The notes under the pieces were generated by a model. The model did no database searches. It saw nothing but the letters and a program-made list of their open reading frames with translations, and was not told where the DNA came from. This document shows positions 9,121 to 17,887 of a stretch of DNA of 64,000 bases, piece after piece. The DNA comes from Actinomadura coerulea (GTDB lineage Bacteria > Actinomycetota > Actinomycetes > Streptosporangiales > Streptosporangiaceae). A program made the translations under genes and the position numbers. The DNA lies in the NCBI RefSeq assembly GCF_014208105.1, contig NZ_JACHMQ010000001.1, forward strand, positions 434,001 to 498,000. The letters run 5' to 3'. How positions within the stretch are numbered: the first letter of the stretch is position 1; every line of letters begins with the position of its first letter.

Positions 9121-9585
9121 ATGCTGATCGTGACGACTGATGGCGTGGCGGGGTACGAGATCAGGAGCGTGCTCGGAGAGGTCCTCGGGCTGGCGGTCCG
9201 AGCGGATCAGGGCGCGGTCCACGCGCCCGGGCAGGGCGGGAGCAGCGCGACCTTCCGGGTGACGGGGGAGCAGCCGGGCGCCGGACTGGCCGCGGCGCGC
9301 CGCGAGGCGGTGGACCGGCTCGGCGAGGAGGCCCGCCGCAAGGGCGCGAACACGGTGGTGGGCATGAGGTTCGACACCGCCCTGCTCGGCGGCGGCATCG
9401 AGGTGTGCGCGTACGGGACGGCCGTCTGGGCGGAGCCGGCGGCGCAGCAGCGCGAGCAGGCGCCCCAGCACCAGCAGCGGCCGCAGCATCCGGGGCACCT
9501 GCCCCCGTACGGCGACCCGCAGGCCGGGGGCCCGCCGATGGCCGCGCGCAACCTCACGATGGGCCTGCACGACCGCCCGCGCTGA
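9121..9585 (+). CDS. YbjQ/DUF74 heavy-metal-binding-domain-like protein
   Basis: The 154-residue cytosolic protein has an N-terminal YbjQ-like domain (LIVTTDGVAGYEIRSVLGEVLG at the start; GANTVVGMRFDTALLGGGIEVCAYGTAV at about 79-106) of about 105 residues. The remaining tail is rich in Gln, Pro and His and is probably disordered. YbjQ proteins form pentameric rings, and their biochemical role is unclear. ATG at 9121 is preferred because TACCGT at 9108-9113 fits a -10 element ending 7 bases upstream, which would make the mRNA leaderless. GTG at 9115 is the alternative. The gene stands alone between dnaG-sigma and the iron-uptake genes. Confidence 0.82.
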   Translation: MLIVTTDGVAGYEIRSVLGEVLGLAVRADQGAVHAPGQGGSSATFRVTGEQPGAGLAAARREAVDRLGEEARRKGANTVVGMRFDTALLGGGIEVCAYGTAVWAEPAAQQREQAPQHQQRPQHPGHLPPYGDPQAGGPPMAARNLTMGLHDRPR

Positions 9586-9652
9586 GCCGTCCCGCCGGAC
9601 GGCCCGGAACAGGGCGCCACGGCGTGGGATGACTCACTGTCTCCGACCCCAC

Positions 9653-9698
9653 TTGACGTGCTGAGGTTAGCTTTCGCTAATTTAGGTAAGCCTAACCA
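9653..9698 (+). promoter_or_regulatory. efeO promoter with IdeR/DmdR1-type iron box
   Basis: TTGACG (9653-9658) and GCTAAT (9676-9681) are spaced 17 bases apart and make a good sigma-70 promoter. A near-consensus iron box, TTAGGTAAGCCTAACC (9682-9697), covers the expected transcription start. A half site AGGTTAG lies within the promoter at 9664-9670. DtxR/IdeR-family repressors bind TTAGGTTAGSCTAACCTAA with Fe(II), so efeOB should be repressed when iron is ample. Confidence 0.85.
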
Positions 9699-9720
9699 TT
9701 TGCACGCCCCTGGAGACCTG

Positions 9721-10854
9721 ATGCGTCCTGTGTCCGTCCTCGCGCTCGCCGGCGCCGCCGCGGTGTCGATGTCCCTTCTGACGGCGTGCGGCGGTGACGG
9801 GGACGAGGCGGGCGCGGCGGGCGCCATCGCCGTGACGGCCACCGACGACGCCTGCGAGGTCGCCAAGACCGACCTGCCCGCGGGCAAGACCACCTTCAAG
9901 GTGGCCAACAAGGGCTCCAAGGTCAACGAGTTCGAGGTGCTCAAGGCGGACGGCAAGATCCTCGCCGAGCGGGAGAACATCGGCCCCGGGACCAGCGTCG
10001 ACTTCGTCGTGAACCTGCCCGCCGGGCAGTACAAGCTGCTGTGCAGTGCCGGGCAGACCGGCAAGGGCCCGTCCCAGGACGTCACTGTCACCGGCGGCTC
10101 CGCCGTCGGCGCGGACCCGCGCCTGACCAAGGCCGCGGCCGACTACAAGGCCTTCGTCATCGCCCAGACCGACGACACGATCGCCAAGACGGAGAAGTTC
10201 GTGGCCGCGGTGAAGGACGGCGACGTCGAGAAGGCCAAGGAGCTGTACGCGCCGTCCCGCGTCGGCTGGGAGACGATCGAGCCCGTCGCCGAGAAGTTCT
10301 CCGATCTCGACCCCAAGGTCGACGCGCGCGAGGCCGACCTGAAGCCGGAGGAGAAGAAGGACTGGTCCGGCTGGCACCTGCTGGAGAAGGCCCTCTGGAA
10401 GGACGGCTCCGTCAAGGGCAAGGAGAAGTACGGCGACCAGCTGCTGGCCGACCTCGGCACCCTGAAGTCGCGGCTGCCCGGCCTCACGCTCGACCCCGTC
10501 AACGACATGGCGGGCGGCGCCAAGGAGCTGCTGGACGAGGTCGCCACCGGCAAGGTCACCGGCGAGGAGGAGGCGTTCAGCCACACCGACCTCGTCGACT
10601 TCAAGGCCAACGTGGACGGCGCCAAGAAGATCTACGATCTGCTCAAGCCGGTCGTCCAGGAGCGGGACGCGCAGCTCGCCAAGGACCTCGACGACAACTT
10701 CGCGGGCGTCGAGACGCTGCTGAAGAAGCACGAGAAGGGCGACGGCTACGTCTCCTACGACAAGGTCGGCGAGGACGAGCGCAAGGAGCTGGCCGACGCG
10801 GTGAACGCGCTGGGCGAGCCCCTGTCCAGGCTCGCCGCCGCCGTCGCCAAGTGA
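9721..10854 (+). CDS. efeO: EfeO iron-uptake lipoprotein (cupredoxin + M75 imelysin)
   Basis: The 377-residue secreted lipoprotein has a signal peptide ending in the lipobox LLTAC (C23), an N-terminal EfeO cupredoxin domain (about 35-125) and a C-terminal imelysin/M75 domain (about 135-377). The M75 domain holds the metal-site motif GWHLLEKALW (H219, E222). EfeO binds iron outside the membrane and passes it to the permease EfeU with help from the peroxidase EfeB. It is followed 25 bases later by efeB. No efeU permease gene lies on either side, so iron transfer across the membrane must depend on a gene elsewhere. Confidence 0.93.
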   Translation: MRPVSVLALAGAAAVSMSLLTACGGDGDEAGAAGAIAVTATDDACEVAKTDLPAGKTTFKVANKGSKVNEFEVLKADGKILAERENIGPGTSVDFVVNLPAGQYKLLCSAGQTGKGPSQDVTVTGGSAVGADPRLTKAAADYKAFVIAQTDDTIAKTEKFVAAVKDGDVEKAKELYAPSRVGWETIEPVAEKFSDLDPKVDAREADLKPEEKKDWSGWHLLEKALWKDGSVKGKEKYGDQLLADLGTLKSRLPGLTLDPVNDMAGGAKELLDEVATGKVTGEEEAFSHTDLVDFKANVDGAKKIYDLLKPVVQERDAQLAKDLDDNFAGVETLLKKHEKGDGYVSYDKVGEDERKELADAVNALGEPLSRLAAAVAK

Positions 10855-10879
10855 TCCGGACGAGAGGAACGGCAGCGGC

Positions 10880-12124
10880 ATGACGGGCGAAGGGACGCAG
10901 GAGCGGCCGGGCGTGTCCCGGCGGCGGATGCTGGGGTTCTCCGGCGCGAGCCTGCTCGTCGGGGCCGCCGCCGGGGCGGGCCTCGACCGGGTCGCCTCCG
11001 CGGAGGAGGACGACGGCGCGGGCGACGCGATCGCCTTCCACGGCCCGCACCAGGCGGGCATCGCCACCCCGGTGCAGGACCGGCTGCACTTCGCGGCCTT
11101 CGACGTCACGACGGGCGACCGCGACCGGCTCGTGCGGATGCTGAAGGAGTGGACGGCCGCGGCCGCCGCCATGACCGCGGGCCGGCCGGTCGGCGACGGT
11201 GCGGTCGGCGGCCCCTCGGTCGCGCCGCCGGACGACACCGGCGAGGCGCTCGGGCTTCCGCCGTCCCGGCTCACGCTGACGATCGGCTTCGGGCCGTCGC
11301 TGTTCGAGAAGGACGGCAAGGACCGGTTCGGCCTCAGGTCGCGCCGGCCCGCCGCCCTGGTCGACCTGCCGCACTTCCCGGGCGACAACCTCGACCCGGC
11401 CCGCAGCGGCGGCGACATCGCCGTGCAGGCCTGCGCCGACGACCCGCAGGTCGCGGTGCATGCCATCCGGAACCTGGCGCGCATCGGGTTCGGCGTGGTC
11501 GCGGTCCGCTGGTCCCAGCTCGGCTTCGGCAAGACGTCCTCGACGACGCCGGACGCGCAGACCCCGCGCAACCTGTTCGGGTTCAAGGACGGCACCGAGA
11601 ACATCGCCGGAACCGAGGGAGACCTGCTCGACCGCCACGTGTGGGCGGCCGGGGGCGACGGGGCCGGCTGGATGGCGGGCGGCTCCTACCTCGTCGCCCG
11701 CCGCATCCGGATGCACATCGAGACCTGGGACCGCACGTCACTGCGCGAGCAGGAGGACATCTTCGGGCGGAACAAGGGCGAGGGCGCGCCGGTCGGGCTG
11801 AAGAAGGAGCGCGACAGGCCCGTCCTGTCCCGGATGAAGCCGGACGCGCACGTGCGGCTCGCCCACCCCGACTCCAACCAGGGGACGCGCATCCTGCGGC
11901 GCGGCTACTCGTTCACCGACGGGTCGGACGGCCTCGGCCGGCTGGACGCGGGGCTGTTCTTCATCGCCTTCCAGCGCGATCCGCGGACGGGGTTCATCCG
12001 CGTCCAGAACTCGCTGGCCACCGACGCGCTGAACGAGTACATCCAGCACGTCGGGTCAGGCGTCTACGCGTGCCCCCCTGGCGTCCGCAAGGGCGGCTAC
12101 TGGGGAGACACCCTCTTCGCCTGA
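10880..12124 (+). CDS. efeB: EfeB deferrochelatase / DyP-type haem peroxidase
   Basis: The 414-residue Tat substrate has SRRRMLGFSG near residues 13-22 and a hydrophobic Ala/Gly stretch, so it is exported folded, probably with haem. The DyP signature GFKDGTENI (catalytic Asp D237) is present, and the likely haem-ligand histidine is H279 in RIRMHIETWDR. EfeB oxidises ferrous iron or extracts iron from haem and works with EfeO. A GAGAGGAACGG ribosome site precedes the ATG. The gene should share the iron-box promoter upstream of efeO. Confidence 0.93.
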   Translation: MTGEGTQERPGVSRRRMLGFSGASLLVGAAAGAGLDRVASAEEDDGAGDAIAFHGPHQAGIATPVQDRLHFAAFDVTTGDRDRLVRMLKEWTAAAAAMTAGRPVGDGAVGGPSVAPPDDTGEALGLPPSRLTLTIGFGPSLFEKDGKDRFGLRSRRPAALVDLPHFPGDNLDPARSGGDIAVQACADDPQVAVHAIRNLARIGFGVVAVRWSQLGFGKTSSTTPDAQTPRNLFGFKDGTENIAGTEGDLLDRHVWAAGGDGAGWMAGGSYLVARRIRMHIETWDRTSLREQEDIFGRNKGEGAPVGLKKERDRPVLSRMKPDAHVRLAHPDSNQGTRILRRGYSFTDGSDGLGRLDAGLFFIAFQRDPRTGFIRVQNSLATDALNEYIQHVGSGVYACPPGVRKGGYWGDTLFA

Positions 12125-12152
12125 CGGGCCGCCTCCGCCTTGGGGCCGGGGG

Positions 12153-13403
12153 CTAGCCCTGCTGGGCACGCTCCGAGCGTATCCGCGCCACCACGTCGCC
12201 GGCGGCCCTCCTGATGGACTCCAGCTCCTGCAGATAGGCCCAGTAGTCGGGGTGGGCGCCGGTGAGCCGCCGTGGCGCCCTCTCCAGCCGCTCGACGAGC
12301 GAGTCGAGCACGCGGGCGTGCTGGGGCGGGGCGCCGCCCGGCTGGGCCATGGCGAGCCGCTGGGCGTCGCGCACCGCGAACCGGACGCCCTCGACGGGCC
12401 CTTCCGGATCCTCGGCGACCGCTCTCAGCTCCTCCACCCGCCCGGTGACCTGCCCGGCGCGGCGGTCGGCGGCGTTCAGCTCGGTGCGGGCGGCGGTGAG
12501 CGCCTGCTGCGCCCGCTTCCACTCGGCGCGGCCCGCGTGCGCGGACGCCTCGTTCAACCGCTCGCGGGCCCGCGTGACGGCCGCCTCGACCGACTCGGGG
12601 GCGCCCTTGAGGTCCTGCCAGCACGCCTGCGAGTAGCCGCGCACGAGGACGCGCATCGCCTCCCTGACGGCCCCCGCGCGGTTCGCGACCGCGTCGGCCC
12701 GCGTCCGGACGGAGGAGAGCGAGTCGCGGACCTTCTGCGCCTGCCGGGGCAGCTCCGCGGCCGCCTCCCGCGCCCCCTCGGCGATCTCGCGGACCTCGTC
12801 GGCCTTGCGGATGGCGCCGTCGAGGCCGAGCCCGCCGAGCCCCTGGGAGCCGAGCTGCGCGAGGACCCGCCTGGCGCGGTCCAGCTCCTCCTCGGGGTCG
12901 GCGGCGTCCATCCCGGCGGCCCTGGCCGCCGTCACGGCGGCGTCGGCGGCGGCCACGGCCTCGCGGGCGGCGGTGAGGCGGGGCGGGAGCTGGTCGAGCG
13001 CGGACTCCAGCCGGGCCATCTGCGGGGCGAGGCGCTCGGCGAAGCCGTTGAGGTCCCCGGCGGTCTTCCGCAGCCGCTCGGTGGAGGCGACGAACGCGCG
13101 CCGCGCCGCGTCGTACTCGGCCGGTGACCGGTCCCGGTCATCGAGGTCGTGGGCGTCCAGGACGGAGATGTAGGCCACCGAGGCGGCGTCGGCGGCCTCG
13201 GCGAGCCGGGTGAACTCCCGGCGCGCGGGCTCGGCCGCCCTGGCGTCCAGGTCCTCGAACACGGTGACGCGGCCGTCGATGTACTTCTGCGCCTGGTCCA
13301 TGTCGTAGAAGGCGGCCGCGGCCGCCTCCCGCGCCTCGACGGCCTCGGCCGCCGCCTGTGCCCCGCGGCCGCCCCGGCGGCGCTGGTCGCCCGGTCCCCG
13401 CAA
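12153..13403 (-). CDS. Coiled-coil protein linked to the TerD locus
   Basis: The roughly 416-residue protein is almost entirely helical and charged, dominated by Ala, Glu and Arg heptad-like sequence (for example EAREAAAAAFYDMDQAQKYI and KRAQQALTAARTELNAADRR). It has no membrane segment or recognised enzyme motif. TTG at 13403 is chosen because AGGGAGG sits 5 bases before it; ATG at 13460 would add 19 residues without a ribosome site. It diverges from the first terD gene with 220 bases between. Similar coiled-coil proteins often sit beside actinobacterial terD genes. A scaffold role in Ter complexes is my inference. Confidence 0.75.
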   Translation of the reverse strand: MRGPGDQRRRGGRGAQAAAEAVEAREAAAAAFYDMDQAQKYIDGRVTVFEDLDARAAEPARREFTRLAEAADAASVAYISVLDAHDLDDRDRSPAEYDAARRAFVASTERLRKTAGDLNGFAERLAPQMARLESALDQLPPRLTAAREAVAAADAAVTAARAAGMDAADPEEELDRARRVLAQLGSQGLGGLGLDGAIRKADEVREIAEGAREAAAELPRQAQKVRDSLSSVRTRADAVANRAGAVREAMRVLVRGYSQACWQDLKGAPESVEAAVTRARERLNEASAHAGRAEWKRAQQALTAARTELNAADRRAGQVTGRVEELRAVAEDPEGPVEGVRFAVRDAQRLAMAQPGGAPPQHARVLDSLVERLERAPRRLTGAHPDYWAYLQELESIRRAAGDVVARIRSERAQQG

Positions 13404-13521
13404 CGCAGCCTCCCTTCGTCCGCCCCCCAGTCTGGCGCAACCGGCCCGGGTTTCGTCCATGCGCGCAGGCGGCGGGGCGCGCGACGACGGCCGGGCGGCG
13501 GCCGAGTCACAAAGATTGTCG

Positions 13522-13542
13522 CCATCCCTTCATAAAGGATGG
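13522..13542. promoter_or_regulatory. Dyad symmetry in the divergent coiled-coil / terD region
   Basis: CCATCC (13522-13527) and GGATGG (13537-13542) form an inverted repeat around an AT-rich centre, the only such patch in the 220-base intergenic region. TAGCAT at 13549-13554 could be a rightward -10 element. The site is a candidate operator or promoter for the ter genes; nothing identifies its regulator. Confidence 0.35.
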
Positions 13543-13623
13543 AACGGATAGCATCGCTGCAACGTCGATAAGGCTGGGCGCCCGTTCGGCGTCCGATCCG
13601 GCATGCGATCTTGGAGGCCCATC

Positions 13624-14199
13624 GTGCCCGTCAGCCTGAGCAAAGGCGGCAACGTCTCGCTCACCAAGCAGGCCCCCGGCCTGTCCGCGGTGACCGTCGG
13701 TCTCGGGTGGGACCTGCGCACGACGACCGGGACCGACTTCGACCTCGACGCCTCCGCCATGGTCCTGGACGCCTCCGGAAAGATCATTACCGACCAGCAC
13801 TTCGTCTTCTTCAACAATCTGCGCACGCCGGACGGCGCGGTCGAGCACACCGGCGACAACACCACCGGCGCGGGCGAGGGGGACGACGAGCAGCTCAAGG
13901 TCAACTTCGGCGCGATGCCCGCCACGGCCGAGCGGGTCGCGTTCGCCGTGTCGATCTACGACGCCGAGAGCCGCGGGCAGAACTTCGGGCAGGTCCGCAA
14001 CGCCTTCATCCGGGTGCTGAACCAGGCCGACGGTGCGGAGATGGCGCGCTACGACCTGACCGAGGACGCGTCCATGGAGACCGCCATGGTCTTCGGCGAG
14101 CTGTACCGCAACGGGACGGAATGGAAGTTCAGGGCGGTGGGCCAGGGGTACGCGTCGGGCCTGGCCGGCATCGCGGCCGACTTCGGCGTCAACATCTGA
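13624..14199 (+). CDS. terD: TerD family stress protein (first copy)
   Basis: The 191-residue single-domain protein of the TerD/CABP family binds Ca2+ through an acidic loop, here [15 protein letters not shown] at about 78-92. It begins with the typical [12 protein letters not shown] and contains GLGWD and DFDLDAS. The GTG start at 13624 has GGAGG 7 bases upstream. TerD proteins act in tellurite, phage and oxidative-stress responses with TerC at the membrane; their molecular activity is unsettled. It is 72% or so alike by eye to the following copy, so the pair looks like a tandem duplication. Confidence 0.93.
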   Translation: MPVSLSKGGNVSLTKQAPGLSAVTVGLGWDLRTTTGTDFDLDASAMVLDASGKIITDQHFVFFNNLRTPDGAVEHTGDNTTGAGEGDDEQLKVNFGAMPATAERVAFAVSIYDAESRGQNFGQVRNAFIRVLNQADGAEMARYDLTEDASMETAMVFGELYRNGTEWKFRAVGQGYASGLAGIAADFGVNI

Positions 14200-14239
14200 A
14201 CAGTCTGAACAGTCCAGACAGGAAGGGAGTAGCCCGCAC

Positions 14240-14818
14240 ATGGGGGTCTCACTCGCCAAGGGCGGCAACGTCTCGCTGACGAAGGCCGCGCCCAACCTCA
14301 CCGCGGTCACCGTCGGCCTCGGCTGGGACGTGCGCGCCACCACCGGCGCCGACTTCGACCTGGACGCCTCCGCGCTGATGCTGGCGAGCACCGGCAAGGT
14401 CATGTCGGACCAGCACTTCGTGTTCTTCAACAACCTGCGCAGCCCGGACGGCTCGGTGGAGCACACCGGCGACAACCTGACCGGTGAGGGCGAGGGCGAC
14501 GACGAGTCGATCAACGTCGACCTCACCGCGGTGCCGCTCGAGTGCGAGCGCGTCGTGTTCCCGGTCTCGATCTACGACGCCGACAACCGGCAGCAGAGCT
14601 TCGGGCAGGTCCGCAACGCCTTCATCCGGATCGTCAACCGGACCGACGGCAACGAGCTCGCCCGCTTCGACCTGACCGAGGACGCCTCCACCGAGACGGC
14701 CATGGTCTTCGGTGAGCTCTACCGCCACAGCGGCGAATGGAAGTTCAGGGCCGTCGGACAGGGGTACGCCTCCGGTCTGGCGGGCATCGCGATGGACTTC
14801 GGCGTCAACGTCGGCTGA
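14240..14818 (+). CDS. terD: TerD family stress protein (second copy)
   Basis: The 192-residue paralogue of the preceding gene keeps the same landmarks: [30 protein letters not shown] and the Ca2+-loop [15 protein letters not shown]. The spacing of 40 bases from the previous stop and the AAGGGAG ribosome site suggest co-transcription. It precedes the TerC-like membrane protein, which the family knowledge places as a partner of TerD at the membrane. Confidence 0.93.
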   Translation: MGVSLAKGGNVSLTKAAPNLTAVTVGLGWDVRATTGADFDLDASALMLASTGKVMSDQHFVFFNNLRSPDGSVEHTGDNLTGEGEGDDESINVDLTAVPLECERVVFPVSIYDADNRQQSFGQVRNAFIRIVNRTDGNELARFDLTEDASTETAMVFGELYRHSGEWKFRAVGQGYASGLAGIAMDFGVNVG

Positions 14819-14880
14819 CCGCCGGCGCCCCCGCACCCCGGCCGCTCCGCCCGGCCGCCCTTCCTAGCAGAAATACGCGC

Positions 14881-16008
14881 ATGATTCTTCGCACCTTCGG
14901 GTGGTCCTTCGGCGTCACGGTCGTCGGCCTGCTCCTCGCCCTGCTCTACGACGGGCCGACCGGGCTCGCCCTGGTCGCCGTTCTGGCCGTCCTCGAGGTC
15001 TCGCTGTCGTTCGACAACGCCGTCGTGAACGCCAAGGTGCTCGACCGGATGAGCGCCTTCTGGCAGAAGATCTTCCTCACCGTCGGCATCGCGATCGCGG
15101 TGTTCGGCATGCGGCTGGTCTTCCCCCTGCTCATCGTGGGGATCACGGCCAAGCTGGGCCCCGTCGAGGCGTTCGACCTCGCCCTCAACGACTCGCACCG
15201 CTACCACCAGCTGATGAACGACGCCTACCCGATGATCGCGGCGTTCGGCGGCATGTTCCTGATGATGCTGTTCCTGGACTTCGTGTTCGAGGAGCGCGCC
15301 GACAAGTGGCTGCCGTGGCTGGAGCGTCCGCTCGCCCGCATCGGCAAGCTCGACCAGCTGTCGGTCGTGGTGGCGGGCGGCTCGCTGGCGCTCGTGGCGT
15401 GGCTGTCGGCCTCCGACCCGGGCAGCGTCATGATCGCGGGCGTGCTCGGGATGGTGACCTACATCCTGGTCAACGGTCTCGGCGAGCTGTTCTCCGAGGC
15501 GGGCGACGAGGACGAGGACGAGGACGAGGCGAAGGACGGCGCGGAGGCCGGGAAGGGCGGCGGGCGGTCCGGGCCGAGCTCCCTGGCCCTCGCCACGGGC
15601 AAGGCGGGGTTCTTCCTCTTCCTGTACCTGGAGGTGCTGGACGCCTCGTTCAGCTTCGACGGCGTCATCGGCGCCTTCGCGATCAGCACCGACCCGATCG
15701 TCATCGCGCTGGGCCTCGGCATCGGCGCCATGTACATCCGGTCGCTGACGGTGTTCCTGGTCCGCAAGGGCACGCTGCACGAGTACGTCTACCTGGAGCA
15801 CGGCGCGCACTGGGCGATCGGCGCCCTCTCGGTCTGCATGCTGGTGAGCATCGGCCACCACGTGCCCGAGTGGATCACCGGCGGGCTCGGCGCCGGGCTG
15901 ATCATCGCCGCGTTCGCCAGCTCCGTCGTCCGCAACCGCGGCGAGGGCGGGGACTCTCCCGACTCGGCGGCGGGCGGCGGGCGGCCGCTGCACTCCAGCC
16001 AGGTCTGA
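14881..16008 (+). CDS. TerC/DUF475-family integral membrane protein
   Basis: The 375-residue membrane protein has about eight or nine hydrophobic helices and two copies of the TerC/YkoY-type acidic intramembrane motif: EVSLSFDNAVVNAK near residues 38-51 and EVLDASFSFDGVIGAF near 250-265. A cytoplasmic acidic loop (EDEDEDEAKDG) follows the middle helices. The family is associated with metal homeostasis (Mn2+ export in TerC/Alx relatives) and with TerD complexes. Its place between terD genes supports a shared stress role. The ATG at 14881 has only a weak ribosome site. Confidence 0.85.
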   Translation: MILRTFGWSFGVTVVGLLLALLYDGPTGLALVAVLAVLEVSLSFDNAVVNAKVLDRMSAFWQKIFLTVGIAIAVFGMRLVFPLLIVGITAKLGPVEAFDLALNDSHRYHQLMNDAYPMIAAFGGMFLMMLFLDFVFEERADKWLPWLERPLARIGKLDQLSVVVAGGSLALVAWLSASDPGSVMIAGVLGMVTYILVNGLGELFSEAGDEDEDEDEAKDGAEAGKGGGRSGPSSLALATGKAGFFLFLYLEVLDASFSFDGVIGAFAISTDPIVIALGLGIGAMYIRSLTVFLVRKGTLHEYVYLEHGAHWAIGALSVCMLVSIGHHVPEWITGGLGAGLIIAAFASSVVRNRGEGGDSPDSAAGGGRPLHSSQV

Positions 16009-16066
16009 CCGGCGCGACCGCGTACCCGCGACCCGCGACACACATCGATCACTGGAGGAGCCGACG

Positions 16067-16645
16067 ATGTCCATATCGCTGCAGAAGGGGCAGAAGGTCT
16101 CGCTGGCCAAGCCGGGCGGCGGCACCCTGACCAGAGTCAGGATGGGCCTCGGCTGGGACGCCGTCGCCAAGAAGGGGCTGTTCGGCAAGAGCAAGCCGCA
16201 GTCCATCGACCTGGACGCCTCGTGCCTGCTGTTCGACGCGTCCGGCGAACTCGCCGACCAGGTGTGGTTCCGGCAGCTGCGCAGCAAGGACGGCTCCGTC
16301 CAGCACACCGGCGACAACGTCACCGGTGAGGGCGAGGGCGACGACGAGGTCATCAACGTCGACCTGCAGAGCGTCCCGGCGGGCGTCGCCCAGTTGGTGT
16401 TCACGGTGAACTCGTTCACCGGCCAGGACTTCTCCCAGATCGCGGGCGCGTTCTGCCGGCTGGTGGACGAGAGCACCGGCCAGGAGATCGCGCGCTACGA
16501 GCTGAGCGGCGCCGGGCAGCACAACGCGCAGATCATGGCCAAGGTGTCGCGGGACGGGCAGGGCTGGACGATGACGGCGATCGGGGCCGCCGCCACCGGC
16601 CGCACGTTCCAGCAGCTGCTCCCCGCCGTGGCGGCGCACCTGTGA
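16067..16645 (+). CDS. TerD family protein, divergent TerZ-like copy
   Basis: The 192-residue TerD-domain protein is more distant from the other two. It starts ISLQKGQKVSLAKPGGG, carries a short Lys-rich insertion (KKGLFGKSKPQSIDLDAS) and retains the Ca2+-loop [21 protein letters not shown] ribosome site precedes the ATG. Different TerD paralogues are thought to form mixed complexes. This one sits next to the enzyme module, making it the link between membrane/Ca2+ components and the biosynthetic genes. Confidence 0.9.
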   Translation: MSISLQKGQKVSLAKPGGGTLTRVRMGLGWDAVAKKGLFGKSKPQSIDLDASCLLFDASGELADQVWFRQLRSKDGSVQHTGDNVTGEGEGDDEVINVDLQSVPAGVAQLVFTVNSFTGQDFSQIAGAFCRLVDESTGQEIARYELSGAGQHNAQIMAKVSRDGQGWTMTAIGAAATGRTFQQLLPAVAAHL

Positions 16646-16717
16646 TCCGGCCCGGCCCGTCCGCCCGGGGGCGGCCCCCCGCGCCCCCCGTCGAGAGCAC
16701 CGTCTGACGAGGGGTAA

Positions 16718-17887
16718 ATGCGGCATTTCGACCATATTGACGCCGCGCGTCGCAAGCACCTGTTCCACCGGCATCCGCGCCCGTTCGGCCGGCACGACGA
16801 CCCGGACGTGCTGGCGGTCGCGCTCGGCGCGACGCTGTACTGCCCGTCCACGCGCCCGGCCCTCGCCGCCGACATCGAGCGCGCGGCGGGGCGCGGCGTG
16901 ATGAGCATGGTGGTGTGCCTGGAGGACGCGATCGCCGACGACGAGGTCGAGGCCGGGGAGGCCAACCTCGTGGCGCACCTGCGGACTCTGCACGACCGCT
17001 CCGCGCCGGGCGGCGCGGAGATCCCGCTGCTGTTCGTCCGCGTCCGCGACCCCCGGCAGATCGGCGACCTGGTCGGCCGGCTCGGCGACGCGGCGGAGCT
17101 CGTCACCGGGTTCGTGCTGCCGAAGTTCACCGCGTCCGGCGGCGGGGCGTTCCTGGACGCGCTGGAGGACGCGGCCGACCGCTCCGGCCTGCGGCTGCTG
17201 GCCATGCCGGTGATCGAGAGCCCGGAGGCCGTGTACGCCGAGACGCGCGCGGAGATGCTGCACGACGTGGCGCGGCTCCTCGCCAAGCACCGGTCGCGGA
17301 TCCTCGCCGTCCGGCTGGGGGCGACCGACATGTCCGCCGCGTACGGGCTGCGGCGCCCGCCCGACCTGACGATCTACGACATCCGGCCCGTCGCGGGCGT
17401 GATCTGCGACGTGGTCAACATCCTCGGCCGCGCCGACGGCACCGGCCACGTGGTGACCGGCCCCGTGTGGGAGTACTTCTCCCAGGGGGAGCGGATGTTC
17501 AAGCCGCAGCTGCGGCAGTCGCCGTTCGAACGGCAGAGCGCCGCGCCGCTTCGGCAGCGGCTCATCACCTCCGACCTCGACGGGCTGATCCGCGAGGTGC
17601 ATCTGGACAAGGCGAACGGTCTCACCGGCAAGACCGTCATCCATCCGAGCCATGTGGCGGCCGTCCACGCCCTGTCGGTGGTGACGCACGAGGAGTACAG
17701 CGACGCCGCCGACATCCTGGGCGTCGCCGGGGGCGGCGCGATGGCCAGCTCGTACGCCAACAAGATGAACGAGGCCAAGCCGCACCGCGCCTGGGCGCAG
17801 CGGCTGATGCTGCGCGCCCAGGTGTTCGGGGTGGCGGCGGAGGGCGTGACGTTCGTCGAGCTGCTGGAAGCGGCGGACAGCCGGTGA
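16718..17887 (+). CDS. HpcH/HpaI aldolase / citrate-lyase-like protein of Ter module
   Basis: The 389-residue TIM-barrel protein has CitE-type features: SMVVCLEDAIADDEVEAGE (metal-binding acidic segment, about 64-82), LLAMPVIESPEAVY and a final IHPSHVAAVHALS. These enzymes cleave or form C-C bonds in acyl-CoA or keto-acid substrates using Mg2+. In Ter-linked clusters a CitE-like protein accompanies phosphoribosyltransferases and is thought to modify a nucleoside-like metabolite. Its TGA overlaps the next gene's GTG (GTGA), the first of three such overlaps, so four genes form a coupled operon. Confidence 0.85.
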   Translation: MRHFDHIDAARRKHLFHRHPRPFGRHDDPDVLAVALGATLYCPSTRPALAADIERAAGRGVMSMVVCLEDAIADDEVEAGEANLVAHLRTLHDRSAPGGAEIPLLFVRVRDPRQIGDLVGRLGDAAELVTGFVLPKFTASGGGAFLDALEDAADRSGLRLLAMPVIESPEAVYAETRAEMLHDVARLLAKHRSRILAVRLGATDMSAAYGLRRPPDLTIYDIRPVAGVICDVVNILGRADGTGHVVTGPVWEYFSQGERMFKPQLRQSPFERQSAAPLRQRLITSDLDGLIREVHLDKANGLTGKTVIHPSHVAAVHALSVVTHEEYSDAADILGVAGGGAMASSYANKMNEAKPHRAWAQRLMLRAQVFGVAAEGVTFVELLEAADSR

